From positions 31,678 through 95,677 of the forward strand of contig SUWV01000005.1 in assembly GCA_015061315.1 (NCBI GenBank): a stretch of 64,000 nt of DNA, given 5' to 3'. The notes under the pieces are model-generated. The model saw only the letters and a list, made by a program, of their open reading frames with translations. It did no database searches and had not been told where the DNA came from. The stretch comes from Lentimicrobiaceae bacterium (lineage in GTDB: Bacteria > Bacteroidota > Bacteroidia > Bacteroidales > F082). Positions within the stretch are counted from its first letter, which is position 1; every line of letters starts with the position of its first letter. The position numbers were made by a program, and so were the translations under genes. Below, piece by piece: positions 18,433 to 27,144 of the stretch.

Positions 18433-19260
18433 CTATGCTATTTGTTTTATTATGAAGACAAAACTACAACTCAATGATGCTCCTAATCTTTGGTTCATTT
18501 GGGCGCTGACATCAACAACAAAGCGATTGTAATCATAGCCGATGCCGAATGTGAATAACTCAGGATTTAATTGAAATCCGCTTCTGACAAACACCTTATT
18601 ATATATGCAATATTCTATGCCGAATCGGTATGAGAAGTTGTATTCAAAGTTTTCTTCTATTTCGCTTGTTATTAAGAATTCTTTATTGACATAATAAGAA
18701 AACCCCAATCTCATTATTATTGGTATTTTATCTCTCTCAAGAGTGTTTAACTTTACGTTTATTGGATTGAAGACGTAAGCGCCTAAACACAATGATTCAC
18801 TTATATTATACTGCATTCCGATTTCAAATGTAGTGACAGATTTGTTTTTGTAATTACCCGAAAATTTAAAAAATAAATAGTCTAATTTGAGACCTATTCT
18901 CAGATTTGGTCCGAAACTTCTTGCACAAGAGATGCCTATAATGTTTTCATTATAATGTTTGTAACCAAATTGAGAAGCTGTGATAGCAATAGAGCCTATA
19001 TTTAATGGTAATATCAAACCGATATTTTTATGTCCGAGTTCTTTAAGCATAAATTTATTATGGTATGATATGCCAGCTGTTATATGTTCTTGCGAGGCGA
19101 AACCTGCTGGATTGTTGAAACACGACCAGAAATCGTTTAATGCGACGGAACAATTAGATAGTGATAATGTTCTTCCTCCTACGGCTTGCATTATATCGTA
19201 TGCCATAAGATTTGTTGAAGATAAAACAATGAATAACCATATTAAAAATAAACGTTTCAT
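18433..19260 (-). CDS. Outer-membrane beta-barrel protein (PorV/PorQ-like)
   Basis: 275 residues with a signal peptide (about 1-20, ending MAYD). The opening GGRTLSLSNCSVALNDFWS and FNNPAGFAS matches the PorV/PorQ/FadL-like barrels of Bacteroidota, in which an NPA motif follows the first strand. The rest alternates strands such as RIGLKLDYLFFKF and FVRSGFQLNPELFTFGIGY. Members work in T9SS or as general surface barrels; which one applies here is not clear. Probably expressed with the helix-hairpin-helix barrel gene downstream. Confidence 0.75.
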   Translation of the reverse strand: MKRLFLIWLFIVLSSTNLMAYDIMQAVGGRTLSLSNCSVALNDFWSCFNNPAGFASQEHITAGISYHNKFMLKELGHKNIGLILPLNIGSIAITASQFGYKHYNENIIGISCARSFGPNLRIGLKLDYLFFKFSGNYKNKSVTTFEIGMQYNISESLCLGAYVFNPINVKLNTLERDKIPIIMRLGFSYYVNKEFLITSEIEENFEYNFSYRFGIEYCIYNKVFVRSGFQLNPELFTFGIGYDYNRFVVDVSAQMNQRLGASLSCSFVFIIKQIA

Positions 19261-19289
19261 AACGGTTGTTGGTATAAAAGGTTTCGTTG

Positions 19290-19297
19290 CAAAAGTA
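19290..19297 (-). promoter_or_regulatory. -7 box of the two-gene outer-membrane operon
   Basis: TACTTTTG on the minus strand matches TAnnTTTG and is 29 bp before the ATG at 19260. Confidence 0.5.
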
Positions 19298-19328
19298 TAA
19301 AAAATATTTTACGGTTTGAAATAAAATG

Positions 19329-19336
19329 TATCTTTG
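19329..19336 (+). promoter_or_regulatory. -7 box of the DUF456 gene
   Basis: TATCTTTG is a perfect box; transcription would start near 19343, inside the direct repeats that follow. Confidence 0.5.
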
Positions 19337-19393
19337 TAGTATGTTAAAATTCATTAGGTAGTATGTTAAAATTTATTAGGTAGTATTAAATTT
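19337..19393 (+). repeat. 22-bp direct repeats in the DUF456 leader
   Basis: Two consecutive 22-bp copies (19337-19358 and 19359-19380) beginning TAGTATGTTAAAATT differ at one base (TTCATTAGG versus TTTATTAGG); a third partial copy starts at 19381. The repeats fall between the -7 box and the start codon. Confidence 0.75.
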
Positions 19394-19399
19394 AAAGTT

Positions 19400-19918
19400 A
19401 TGGAATATTTAATTTATTTAGTAGCAGTTATTTGTATTATTATTGGAGTTGTTGGTGACGTAGTGCCAGGATTGCCGGGCGTACCTATCAGTTATGCAGC
19501 GATGCTATTGCTGTATTTTTTTACAGATATAACATACTCTGTTTCTACACTTGTTATCTATGGAATAGTATGTCTTCTGATAACTGTTTTGGATTATTTT
19601 GTCCCGATTTGGGGAACTAAGAAGTTTGGAGGTACCAAAGCTGGAGTGAAGGGAAGCACCATAGGATTAATAATAGGTGTGATTGTTTTACCTTTGTTGG
19701 GAGTTGTTCTCGGACCTTTTGGTATTATCGGAATCATTGCTGGGCCATTTGTTGGAGCGTATATAGGAGAGAAGATGAGCGGTGTTGACGATACACTAGC
19801 ATGGCGTTCTGCCTTCGGTTCTTTTGTAGGTTTCGTGGCTGGAACATTATTGAAGGTGGTTTATTCCTTAGTCGTTGGTTTTGTGGTGATAAAGGATATT
19901 ATTGTCTCGTTTTTTTAA
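19400..19918 (+). CDS. DUF456 domain membrane protein
   Basis: 172 residues, almost all membrane-embedded. The family pattern is clear: an opening GVVGDVVPGLPGVPISYAA, glycine-rich helices (IGLIIGVIVLPLLGVVLGP), and GPFVGAYIGEKM. Function is not known for this family; it resembles small glycine-zipper membrane proteins. It stands alone, convergent with the C69 dipeptidase gene. Confidence 0.88.
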   Translation: MEYLIYLVAVICIIIGVVGDVVPGLPGVPISYAAMLLLYFFTDITYSVSTLVIYGIVCLLITVLDYFVPIWGTKKFGGTKAGVKGSTIGLIIGVIVLPLLGVVLGPFGIIGIIAGPFVGAYIGEKMSGVDDTLAWRSAFGSFVGFVAGTLLKVVYSLVVGFVVIKDIIVSFF

Positions 19919-19957
19919 AGACTCAGAGATACAAAGATGTTTTAACTCTGAGTCTTT
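19917..19957 (+). terminator. Hairpin terminator between DUF456 and C69 dipeptidase genes
   Basis: AAAGACTCAGAG (19917-19928) and CTCTGAGTCTTT (19946-19957) form a perfect 12-bp stem with a 17-nt loop, starting at the stop codon of the DUF456 gene. The following U-run is short, so it may be a bidirectional transcription block. Confidence 0.65.
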
Positions 19958-19970
19958 GTATTTATAAACA

Positions 19971-21680
19971 CTACATCTCTTCCACAACTCTCTTCTTCCA
20001 TGAGTCGGGGTAGCCGGCTTGCTTAGGTTTTGCAGGATAGCCGTGTCCGTTGTCGATGAACCTGCCGTTTTCTTCTTGCTTGATGTTGCTGTCGAGATAT
20101 TTTACCAACAAGAAGTTATCTAATTCTTTCCAACGTCTTACGGTGTTTTGCCCCGATTTTGAAGAGTAGTCTGTTAAGAATGCGATGGCTTCTTCTTTAG
20201 AGTTGTTTAAAAGTTCGATGGCTTTCTTGTCAACGTCTTTAACTTCATTCTGATATTGAGTCTCTAATTCTTTCTGTACTTTCTGTATGTCGCCTATGAC
20301 TCTGTTATAGAAAAGGTATTTGAAATGAGCCACTCTGTTGAATACCCAGAAAGCCGCGTTGTCGGAATACGTTATCATATTGCCGTTACCTTGTCTAAAT
20401 TCCTCAGGTACTTCTGTTATTGAGCAATAGAAAGGAGTATAGACTGTTGAGTTAGTGTCATCGACGCCGAACCATATAATACCGCCTACTTCGTTTGGTA
20501 ACCAATTTCTTGTCTGTGCTATGAAAGAGAAACCAGTCTGTTGTGTGACGGTACTTCTTTCGTGGAAATATTCCTTGCCCTCATATTCCCAGTAGAGCGG
20601 TGTCCATCTGTATGGCGAGCCGAATGGATCAGCGCCTGCTCCTTGTGACTTGTCTAACTCAGTGTTTTGAAAATGATTACGCATGAAATACATCATGTCG
20701 TCTAAGGAGATCTTGCGGTTAGGTTTCACATAAAGAGGCATTCTTGGATTGTCTAAGTTCTTTCCCGTAGCGTAATCCCAGTATTGATCCATGTCGTCGC
20801 AAATGTCGTTAAACATCATCCATACGCGGAGGTCGCAGATGCGGGCGGCTGCAAAATCTACTGGAGCGAAAGCCGCGCTGAAGTCGAAGTCGGCGTCTTT
20901 GCCGTTAAAGTAATTCTTCCTTCTTGCGAAGTCGATGATGTCGTGTTTATAAATGACTTCCACATCTTGATTGTAGAGTTTTTTCCAGTCTTTGTCGGTG
21001 ATAGATTTCTTGCCGTCGCGCAGAGGGAATGTGGTGATACGAGCTGCGTTGGCGTGGCCTGAGACGTAGCCGTCAGGTATTCTTATCGCGACCCATACTG
21101 CGCCTTTGTCGGCATTGACGGTGTCGTTCAGTTTCTTGTCGTACTTAGGCGTGTAGCCTTTGCCTATTATCTCCATATACCACACCTCGTTGGCGTCAGA
21201 GATGGAGAATGTCTCGCCGTCGCTGCCGTAGCCGTATTGTTCTACCAAGTCGGCGATTATTTTTATTGCCTCGCGTGCCGAGGTGCTACGTTCTAATGCC
21301 ATGAACATGAGGCTGCCATAGTCGATGATGCCTGTCGGGTCGATGAGCTCGGTGCGACCTCCGAAAGTCGTTTCTCCAAGAGCGACCTGGTTTTCGTTGA
21401 TATAACCAACCACCTGATAAGTGTGAGTAGGCTGAGGTACGTAGCCTCTGATGGCGTTGGTGCCGCGGTCGTAGATGGTCCTCATATCGCCAGGACTCCA
21501 GTCGGCAGCGGGAGTGAAGTAGAGCTCGCCATATCTGATGTGCGAGTCGGCAGCGTAGGTGATGAAGTTGGAGCCATCGACGGAGGCGCCTTTGGTCACT
21601 AAGAAGTTAGTACAGCCATAAGAGTCGATGGTAAATAATGACATTAAAAAAATGAGTGATAATAATTTGATGTTTCTCAT
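19971..21680 (-). CDS. C69 family dipeptidase, secreted
   Basis: 569 residues. The signal peptide ends just before Cys23 (SYGC), which in this Ntn-hydrolase family becomes the N-terminal nucleophile after cleavage: CTNFLVTKGASVDGS. Further family segments include QVALGETTFGGR, WYMEIIGKG and the C-terminal VRRWKELDNFLLVKY. It would cleave dipeptides or peptide ends in the periplasm or outside the cell, in line with peptide-based nutrition. A lipoprotein reading of the Cys is less likely because the residues before it (DSYG) do not fit a lipobox. Confidence 0.92.
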   Translation of the reverse strand: MRNIKLLSLIFLMSLFTIDSYGCTNFLVTKGASVDGSNFITYAADSHIRYGELYFTPAADWSPGDMRTIYDRGTNAIRGYVPQPTHTYQVVGYINENQVALGETTFGGRTELIDPTGIIDYGSLMFMALERSTSAREAIKIIADLVEQYGYGSDGETFSISDANEVWYMEIIGKGYTPKYDKKLNDTVNADKGAVWVAIRIPDGYVSGHANAARITTFPLRDGKKSITDKDWKKLYNQDVEVIYKHDIIDFARRKNYFNGKDADFDFSAAFAPVDFAAARICDLRVWMMFNDICDDMDQYWDYATGKNLDNPRMPLYVKPNRKISLDDMMYFMRNHFQNTELDKSQGAGADPFGSPYRWTPLYWEYEGKEYFHERSTVTQQTGFSFIAQTRNWLPNEVGGIIWFGVDDTNSTVYTPFYCSITEVPEEFRQGNGNMITYSDNAAFWVFNRVAHFKYLFYNRVIGDIQKVQKELETQYQNEVKDVDKKAIELLNNSKEEAIAFLTDYSSKSGQNTVRRWKELDNFLLVKYLDSNIKQEENGRFIDNGHGYPAKPKQAGYPDSWKKRVVEEM

Positions 21681-21702
21681 AATTGTGAAATTTTCTTTTA
21701 CG

Positions 21703-21710
21703 CAAAGATA
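21703..21710 (-). promoter_or_regulatory. -7 box of the C69 dipeptidase gene
   Basis: TATCTTTG on the minus strand, 22 bp before the ATG at 21680. It is back to back with the rarA promoter. Confidence 0.55.
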
Positions 21711-21731
21711 ATATTTTTAGTCAGAAAATTT

Positions 21732-21739
21732 TATCTTTG
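21732..21739 (+). promoter_or_regulatory. -7 box of rarA
   Basis: TATCTTTG on the plus strand, 16 bp before the rarA ATG, giving a very short leader. Confidence 0.55.
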
Positions 21740-21755
21740 TAGCAAATAATAAACG

Positions 21756-23042
21756 ATGAAATATCAATCTATTCCTTTGGCTGAGCGTCTGCGTCCGACT
21801 TCGTTGGATCAGTATATAGGACAGGAACATCTTGTAGGTGAGAATGCTGTGTTACGTCGTGCTATTGAGAGCGGTCGCATTCATTCCATGATATTCTGGG
21901 GACCTCCAGGAGTGGGTAAGACGACATTGGCTTCTATCATCTCCAAACAAGTGAAGAGACAGTTTTATGTGCTGAGTGCTGTCAGCAGCGGCGTGAAAGA
22001 AGTGCGTGAGGTGTTCGACAGAGCGCGTATGGCTCCGGATACGCCGATACTCTTTATTGATGAGATTCATAGGTTTAGCAAGTCACAGCAGGATTCACTT
22101 CTTAATGCTGTCGAGAAAGGTCTTGTGATATTAATAGGTGCTACTACAGAAAATCCGAGTTTTGAGGTAATATCACCATTGTTATCGCGATGTCAGGTTT
22201 ATGTGTTGAAGTCGTTGGAGAAAAATGACTTGGATAAGCTTTTGGATAACGCTGTTTCAGTCTTGGAAAAAGATTACGATAAGAAGATAGAGCTTCAGGA
22301 GAAAGAAGCCTTGATGCATATCAGCGGTGGCGATGCTCGTAAGCTGCTTAATGCTATAGATTTAGTCGTTGGAATGATATATGAAGCTAATCCTGAAGCT
22401 GAGATTTTAACGATTACCAATGATGTCACTACTCAGTATATCCAGAGTAATCTGTTGAAATACGATAGATTAGGGGAGATGCACTATGACATCATCTCTG
22501 CTTTTATCAAGTCGATGCGTGGCTCTGATCCTAATGCGGCTGTCTATTATTTGGCTCGTATGTTGGAAACTGGCGAAGATCCGCTTTTCATCGCTCGCCG
22601 TATGTTGATTCTCGCCTCGGAAGATATTGGCAACGCTAACCCTAACGCTTTGTTATTAGCTAACACTTGTTTCGATGCAGTGAATAAGATTGGTTATCCT
22701 GAGAGTAGGATAATACTTTCACAGACTGCCATTTATCTTGCATCCTCGCCTAAGAGTAACGCTTCTTATATGGCTATCAACACCGCTCAGGAGGTCGTTC
22801 GTAAGACAGGTAATCTCAGCGTGCCTATGCACTTACGTAACGCCCCGACTAAGCTGATGAAGGATATCGGTTATAGCGATGGGTATAAATACGCTCACGA
22901 TTATCAAGGTAATTTCGTGGAACAGGAATTCCTACCGCAAGAGATTTCTGGTACTCGTTTCTATTCGCCTCAGAATAATCCTCGTGAGAACGAGATGCGA
23001 AACTCTCTGAGAAATAAATGGAAAGAGAAATACGGATATTGA
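21756..23042 (+). CDS. rarA: Replication-associated recombination protein A (RarA/MgsA), AAA+ ATPase
   Basis: 428 residues. The opening PLAERLRPTSLDQYIGQEHL is diagnostic. The Walker A is WGPPGVGKTTLA near residue 50, the Walker B is ILFIDEIHRFSKSQQD, and sensor 1 is GATTENPSFEV. The C-terminal tetramerisation region carries SMRGSDPNAAVYYLARMLE and ASEDIGNANPNAL. The protein acts at stalled replication forks with SSB and RecA. Single-gene transcript, convergent with coaE. Confidence 0.97.
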   Translation: MKYQSIPLAERLRPTSLDQYIGQEHLVGENAVLRRAIESGRIHSMIFWGPPGVGKTTLASIISKQVKRQFYVLSAVSSGVKEVREVFDRARMAPDTPILFIDEIHRFSKSQQDSLLNAVEKGLVILIGATTENPSFEVISPLLSRCQVYVLKSLEKNDLDKLLDNAVSVLEKDYDKKIELQEKEALMHISGGDARKLLNAIDLVVGMIYEANPEAEILTITNDVTTQYIQSNLLKYDRLGEMHYDIISAFIKSMRGSDPNAAVYYLARMLETGEDPLFIARRMLILASEDIGNANPNALLLANTCFDAVNKIGYPESRIILSQTAIYLASSPKSNASYMAINTAQEVVRKTGNLSVPMHLRNAPTKLMKDIGYSDGYKYAHDYQGNFVEQEFLPQEISGTRFYSPQNNPRENEMRNSLRNKWKEKYGY

Positions 23043-23045
23043 TTT

Positions 23046-23085
23046 AATTGACAATTGACAATTAACAATTAACAATTGACAATGT
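23046..23085. repeat. TTGACAA/TTAACAA 7-bp tandem repeat
   Basis: About five 7-bp units (TTGACAA and TTAACAA) directly after the rarA stop. The same unit recurs at 29437-29480 and 40474-40557. Confidence 0.8.
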
Positions 23086-23147
23086 ATATTGAATAATTGG
23101 GGATATAATCCTGTAGAGGTGCTCGGATGTGTGGCTTGAAATTGAGA

Positions 23148-23744
23148 TTATAAATTGTCGTTATTTTGTAATTCTTTCCAGATCTCAACGACTTGTGGAA
23201 ATAGCATCTGTTTTCCATCATTAGTGATGACGAAATCTGATTTCTGGATTTTCGTTTCTTCGTCCCATTGCAGTCGCATTCTTGAGCGGACGTTCTCTTC
23301 GTTGCAGTTGTCGCGGAGCATGGCACGTTGAAGTCTGACATTTTCTGGCGCGGAGACGAATATGATCTTATCGAATTGACTTTCAAATTTCTTCTCAAAA
23401 AGAATAGCCGACTCGAATAGAACGAAATCGGAGTTCTGACGCTTGCACCATCTGTCGAAGGTTTCGTTTAACTTAGGGTATAAAATTGTCTCTATGAATT
23501 GCAGCGCCTTAGGATTTTGAAAGAGATGATAGGAGAGGAGTTTCCTGTTAAGACTGCCGTCATGGAAATACACCTCGTCTTTGAAATAATCGACGATTTG
23601 TTTTCTTATTTCAGGAAGTAAATATAACATCTTAGTCTCTTCGTCAGAATAGAAAGTGTTGATGCCAAGATGGTTGAAGATTTTGCAGACCAAACTTTTA
23701 CCGCTGCCGATATTTCCGGTGATACCTATTCTCTTAATTTCCAT
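23148..23744 (-). CDS. coaE: Dephospho-CoA kinase CoaE
   Basis: 198 residues. The P-loop GITGNIGSGKS spans residues 7-17, with the family segments YSDEETKMLY, VLFESAILFEKKF and IIFVSAPENVRLQR. It performs the last step of coenzyme A synthesis, phosphorylating the ribose 3'-OH of dephospho-CoA. It overlaps the upstream ybbR-like gene by 11 bp and is last in a four-gene operon that is conserved in Bacteroidota. Confidence 0.96.
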   Translation of the reverse strand: MEIKRIGITGNIGSGKSLVCKIFNHLGINTFYSDEETKMLYLLPEIRKQIVDYFKDEVYFHDGSLNRKLLSYHLFQNPKALQFIETILYPKLNETFDRWCKRQNSDFVLFESAILFEKKFESQFDKIIFVSAPENVRLQRAMLRDNCNEENVRSRMRLQWDEETKIQKSDFVITNDGKQMLFPQVVEIWKELQNNDNL

Positions 23745-24693
23745 TTTCTTCTATGATGATAAACTCGACTTCTTTAGGCTCTATGCTTATAATCTTAGTA
23801 TTGTTTGGATAATCAGTGAGATATATAGGAAGGAAATTGTTGCTTGCTGAGATGTCGGCAGTGTCGATATTGACTTTAAAAGAATTCTCTTTAATGATAT
23901 TGTAATCTGTTAGAGATACTATATATTTGATTTTCACCTTATCGGGGAAAAGTCTTAATTTCTTTTTAGAATTATTGACGATAGGCACATTAGCGACAGC
24001 TTCAGTATATTTCTCAACGAATATCTTGACGTTTACTTTCTTGCAATCGGCATTGAGAGTCTCATCGAGTTTTAGCGGAATATTGGTATCGATATTTTGG
24101 TTTACGTTTCTTAACGATAATTTCTCAGTGTGAACATTATCTATTGATGCTATTTTGTTCTTTGGTCCATAAATAGTTACGTGGTCTGGAGTTAGCTTTA
24201 TCTTTCCCAATCTGTTATATTGTTTCTCGTAAGTCAGGTCGACGTTAGGAATGACTTTAACTCTCACAGAATCTAATTGTTCGATGTTAAGTATTATTCT
24301 GTTTTCGTCGAAAGAAACTTCATTAGGTTCGATGGTTAGGAAATTGGCGACTTTCTCCTTTGCGTAGCTACTGCTGAAAGAGTAGGTGCTTTCGCTGTTT
24401 TTATGCAAAGGCACCTCCTCTAAAGATATATCGACTGTGCGTCTTGACTTAGGTTTAAAATAATAATGTAACAATTCAAAGCCGCTTGTCGATAATGTTA
24501 CTTTTATTTTCTGCGTTCCGTTGGTTAAGATCATGTTTGAGGGAGCGTCTTTCATGTTTATGGTAAGAGGTTCTGTGACAGTATAGTTTGTCGATAATTT
24601 TATAATTAACCACAGCAGAGCTGCTATGAAGACGAATGTCATCATAGTGCTAAATTGTTGAAATGTCTGCGATTTGTTTTTCTTTCTTACCAT
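23734..24693 (-). CDS. YbbR-like domain protein
   Basis: 319 residues: one N-terminal membrane helix (about 18-34), then several YbbR repeats facing the periplasm, each of about 80 residues, with the recurring pattern of a valine-rich strand followed by P..V.I.GP (for example KLTPDHVTIYGPKNKIASI). YbbR/CdaR proteins in Firmicutes regulate the c-di-AMP cyclase; no cyclase gene is next to this one, so that role is not shown here. Confidence 0.87.
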   Translation of the reverse strand: MVRKKNKSQTFQQFSTMMTFVFIAALLWLIIKLSTNYTVTEPLTINMKDAPSNMILTNGTQKIKVTLSTSGFELLHYYFKPKSRRTVDISLEEVPLHKNSESTYSFSSSYAKEKVANFLTIEPNEVSFDENRIILNIEQLDSVRVKVIPNVDLTYEKQYNRLGKIKLTPDHVTIYGPKNKIASIDNVHTEKLSLRNVNQNIDTNIPLKLDETLNADCKKVNVKIFVEKYTEAVANVPIVNNSKKKLRLFPDKVKIKYIVSLTDYNIIKENSFKVNIDTADISASNNFLPIYLTDYPNNTKIISIEPKEVEFIIIEENGN

Positions 24694-24707
24694 CTTATGA
24701 AATAAAA

Positions 24708-25025
24708 TTATGCTGCGCCTCCAACTTGACTTGCGTTAGGAATGATAGCAGATTTCTCAAATTCTATCTTTGTGTTGTGATCAACGCTGACAACAACAGT
24801 GTGTTCTCTTACTTCATCAACTTTACCGTGGATGCCACCTATAGTAACGATTTTGTCGCCTTTTTGTAAGCTTTCACGGAATTTCTGTTGTTCCTTAGCT
24901 CTCTTGTTTTGAGGACGGATAAAGAATAACCAGAAGATTACGAAGAGTAATACAATCATTAAAATTCCTGACCATGAGGATTGTTGTTGAGGTGCTTGAA
25001 GCAAAAACATGTTTAAAATGTTCAT
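24708..25025 (-). CDS. yajC: Preprotein translocase subunit YajC
   Basis: 105 residues, the usual size: a single membrane helix (about 20-38) ending in FFIRPQNKRAKEQ, then the small cytoplasmic domain with GDKIVTIGGIHGKVDEV. It associates with SecDF and SecYEG and assists export. Second gene of the DUF1573-yajC-ybbR-coaE operon. Confidence 0.96.
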   Translation of the reverse strand: MNILNMFLLQAPQQQSSWSGILMIVLLFVIFWLFFIRPQNKRAKEQQKFRESLQKGDKIVTIGGIHGKVDEVREHTVVVSVDHNTKIEFEKSAIIPNASQVGGAA

Positions 25026-25036
25026 AATTACTTAAT

Positions 25037-25489
25037 TTAAAATGTGTTAATATTTTCTACTTGTGCTTTAATTCTCAATATTGTTTCAGAAGGATTAGTG
25101 TTGGCTTTCACCACTAAGCGCTTGTTTTGAAAACCTTTGTGACCTTTGCTGTCGTAAGTTATTGTTATTTTTCCTTCTCCGCCTGGCTTGATAGGTTCGT
25201 TGGAATAATCGGGTGAAGTACAACCGCATGTCTTTTCTATGTTGGTTATTATCAATGGAGCATCGCCTACATTCTTGAATTTGAAAGTGTAGCTCACTTG
25301 TTCGCCTTGTAATATCTTGCCGAAATCGTGTTCTGTCTTTTCAAATTTAATTGCAGGGACGTTATTTCCTTTTCTTACGCCATCAGCTGAACTCGGATTG
25401 TTTACCAAACTTGTATCTAATTTGCTTTCCTTTGTCTCACACGACACCAAACCCACGATTATTAATAATGATAATATGATTCTTTTCAT
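25037..25489 (-). CDS. DUF1573 domain lipoprotein
   Basis: 150 residues; lipobox LVSC gives the lipidated Cys at residue 17. The DUF1573 (ASPM/SPD-2/Hydin-like beta-sandwich) is recognisable from FEKTEHDFGKILQGEQVSYTF, KNVGDAPLIIT, and the conserved EKTCGCTSPDYS. Function unknown; the genomic place ahead of yajC is a well-kept feature of Bacteroidales. First gene of the operon. Confidence 0.9.
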   Translation of the reverse strand: MKRIILSLLIIVGLVSCETKESKLDTSLVNNPSSADGVRKGNNVPAIKFEKTEHDFGKILQGEQVSYTFKFKNVGDAPLIITNIEKTCGCTSPDYSNEPIKPGGEGKITITYDSKGHKGFQNKRLVVKANTNPSETILRIKAQVENINTF

Positions 25490-25551
25490 TGTTGTTTTTA
25501 TTCTTTAACGTTTTATATTAACTATTGTTTTAATTCCTCATTCTTTCAATA

Positions 25552-25603
25552 AGACGTGTCAATAATATATCATTTATTTTTTATCGGTATTATCGACGCG
25601 TCT
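25552..25603. repeat. Inverted repeat AGACGYGTC, and adjacent TTCATTC array
   Basis: AGACGTGTC (25552-25560) and GACGCGTCT (25595-25603) form a stem with one G-U type pair and a 34-nt loop. Next to it (about 25610-25640) the unit TTCATTC repeats three to four times. Both lie between the DUF1573 gene and the T9SS protein gene on the same strand, where they may separate the two transcripts. Confidence 0.55.
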
Positions 25604-25642
25604 CTACAATTCTTCATTCTTCATTCTTCATTATACATTATA

Positions 25643-26893
25643 TCACCTTCCGCTGCCGAAAATTGTCACAGAACCTTGGTAACGATGATTTTCGTGTTCT
25701 CCGACACATTCTAACACATAGAAATATGTTCCGTCAGGTAATTTGCCTCCGTCCCAGTCGTTTTGATAATCTGATGATTTATATACTATTCTTCCCCATC
25801 TGTTAAAGACTGTCAGTTGGGTTCTTATGTAATAGTCTCTCAGAGGATTATAGGAGTCATATTCAAATCCTCTTGTTGTCTCGTTTTCATTTTCGTTGTT
25901 ACTGCCTGCGGTAGGATCATTGTCGATGATGAAGAAATCGTTGATACCGTCGCCGTTAGGAGTGAAGACGTTAGGAATTTTCAACTTGACAGGAAGGACT
26001 ATCATGTTGGTAGAGAATGTGGTGTCGCAACCGTAAGCTGCTGATTTTACGTTTAATTCTACTCTGAAAGGACTTCCAGACTTTGATGTCTGTGCATATA
26101 CGTTTGTAGGTTCTTCCAAGATAGAAGTGCTTGTGATTTCGCTTGGTTTGTCAGGATTGTCGAAAAATGCCCATGACCAAGAGTTATATTCTATGGAATC
26201 GACGTCGCCCTCGAAGCTGAAAGTGACGTAAGGGTTTTGGATATAAGCAGTGTCTTTAGGATCTGAGATGATTTCTAAAACTGGGTTAGGGTAGGCTCTC
26301 GGAGTAAATGAAGCTGTGCGGACGCAGGTATCGCCTTCAGCAGTAACGCCAGTGACATCTACATGATATTCTTTCCAAGCTTTCAATCCGATAGCTTCTT
26401 GCGGGTTGTTAGGGTTGGTCCATATATTCTCGTTATTCGACCACCATTCATATGTGAATGAAGTATATTTATCTCCAGAAGCAGTTGCTATGACTCTTGC
26501 ATTTTGTCCGTTTTCTGCATTGTTGTTACTGCAAGTCAGTTGAGTCTGTTCAAATTCAATCTCGAAAGTCTCAAGCATATCGATGGTGATTTCGTCCTCG
26601 CATTCTTCCTGTGTTTGAACGTTAAAGACTTTAACGCCATATTTAACACCGTTTTCTGTTATCTCGGCAGTAAGGTGAAAATTTGTCTCGCCACTGATGT
26701 CGATTCCGTTCTTGCTCCATTGATAAGTGCAATTCGGATTGGCGTCAACACTCATGTTTATCTCTTCCCCGTAGCATACAGGAAAACTGACCCAATCATC
26801 GACCTTAATCTTACAATTTATTTGTGCTTCTACTCCGACTATATTGAAGACAAGCAACAATAGGACAATTATTTTTGATATATTTTTATTCAT
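25643..26893 (-). CDS. Secreted protein with gliding-motility-type C-terminal domain (T9SS type B sorting)
   Basis: 416 residues with a signal peptide (about 1-23, ending VEAQ). The first 300 residues hold beta-sandwich repeats of the PKD/Ig-like type (TYQWSKNGIDISGE; FTYEWWSNNENIW; a SWSWAFFDNPDKPSE segment). The last 100 residues are the CHU_C/type B domain: PNVFTPNGDGINDFF, FNRWGRIVYKS and WDGGKLPDGTYFYVLE. This domain sends the protein out through the type IX system to the cell surface. Single gene with its own -7 box. Confidence 0.9.
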   Translation of the reverse strand: MNKNISKIIVLLLLVFNIVGVEAQINCKIKVDDWVSFPVCYGEEINMSVDANPNCTYQWSKNGIDISGETNFHLTAEITENGVKYGVKVFNVQTQEECEDEITIDMLETFEIEFEQTQLTCSNNNAENGQNARVIATASGDKYTSFTYEWWSNNENIWTNPNNPQEAIGLKAWKEYHVDVTGVTAEGDTCVRTASFTPRAYPNPVLEIISDPKDTAYIQNPYVTFSFEGDVDSIEYNSWSWAFFDNPDKPSEITSTSILEEPTNVYAQTSKSGSPFRVELNVKSAAYGCDTTFSTNMIVLPVKLKIPNVFTPNGDGINDFFIIDNDPTAGSNNENENETTRGFEYDSYNPLRDYYIRTQLTVFNRWGRIVYKSSDYQNDWDGGKLPDGTYFYVLECVGEHENHRYQGSVTIFGSGR

Positions 26894-26919
26894 CAGTATG
26901 ATATGCTTTTTGATTTCTG

Positions 26920-26927
26920 CAAAGATA
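26920..26927 (-). promoter_or_regulatory. -7 box of the T9SS type B protein gene
   Basis: TATCTTTG on the minus strand (CAAAGATA on plus), 26 bp before the ATG at 26893. Confidence 0.5.
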
Positions 26928-27069
26928 AGAAAAAAACGTGTAATAATAATGTGAAACTCTATCTTTTATTGTATAATGATTAAGAAAAAAATCCTTTGAT
27001 TTGTTATAAATAAGGAAGCAAAGACTTGAACAATCTACTTGTTGTCTCGTTGTCTCATTGTCTTTATAA

Positions 27070-27082
27070 TGACAAAATGTCA
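27070..27082 (+). promoter_or_regulatory. Palindromic operator candidate ahead of the ClpB-type gene
   Basis: TGACAAAATGTCA is a perfect inverted repeat (TGACA-AAA-TGTCA). It lies 12 bp before the sigma-54-like element and could bind a dimeric regulator of the chaperone gene. Confidence 0.45.
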
Positions 27083-27094
27083 TTTATTTTTAAA

Positions 27095-27110
27095 TGGAAA
27101 TAATTTTGAT
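27095..27110 (+). promoter_or_regulatory. Sigma-54-like promoter candidate of the ClpB-type gene
   Basis: TGGAAATAATTTTGAT has TGG and TTG at the exact spacing of the -24/-12 sigma-54 promoter (TGGCAC-N5-TTGCA), but lacks the C at -22/-20 and the C at -12. No TAnnTTTG box is found closer to the gene. Transcription would start near 27121, just before the structured element. Confidence 0.35.
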
Positions 27111-27144
27111 ATAGAAGAGGCGAGCTTATAATTAGCAGCCGTTG

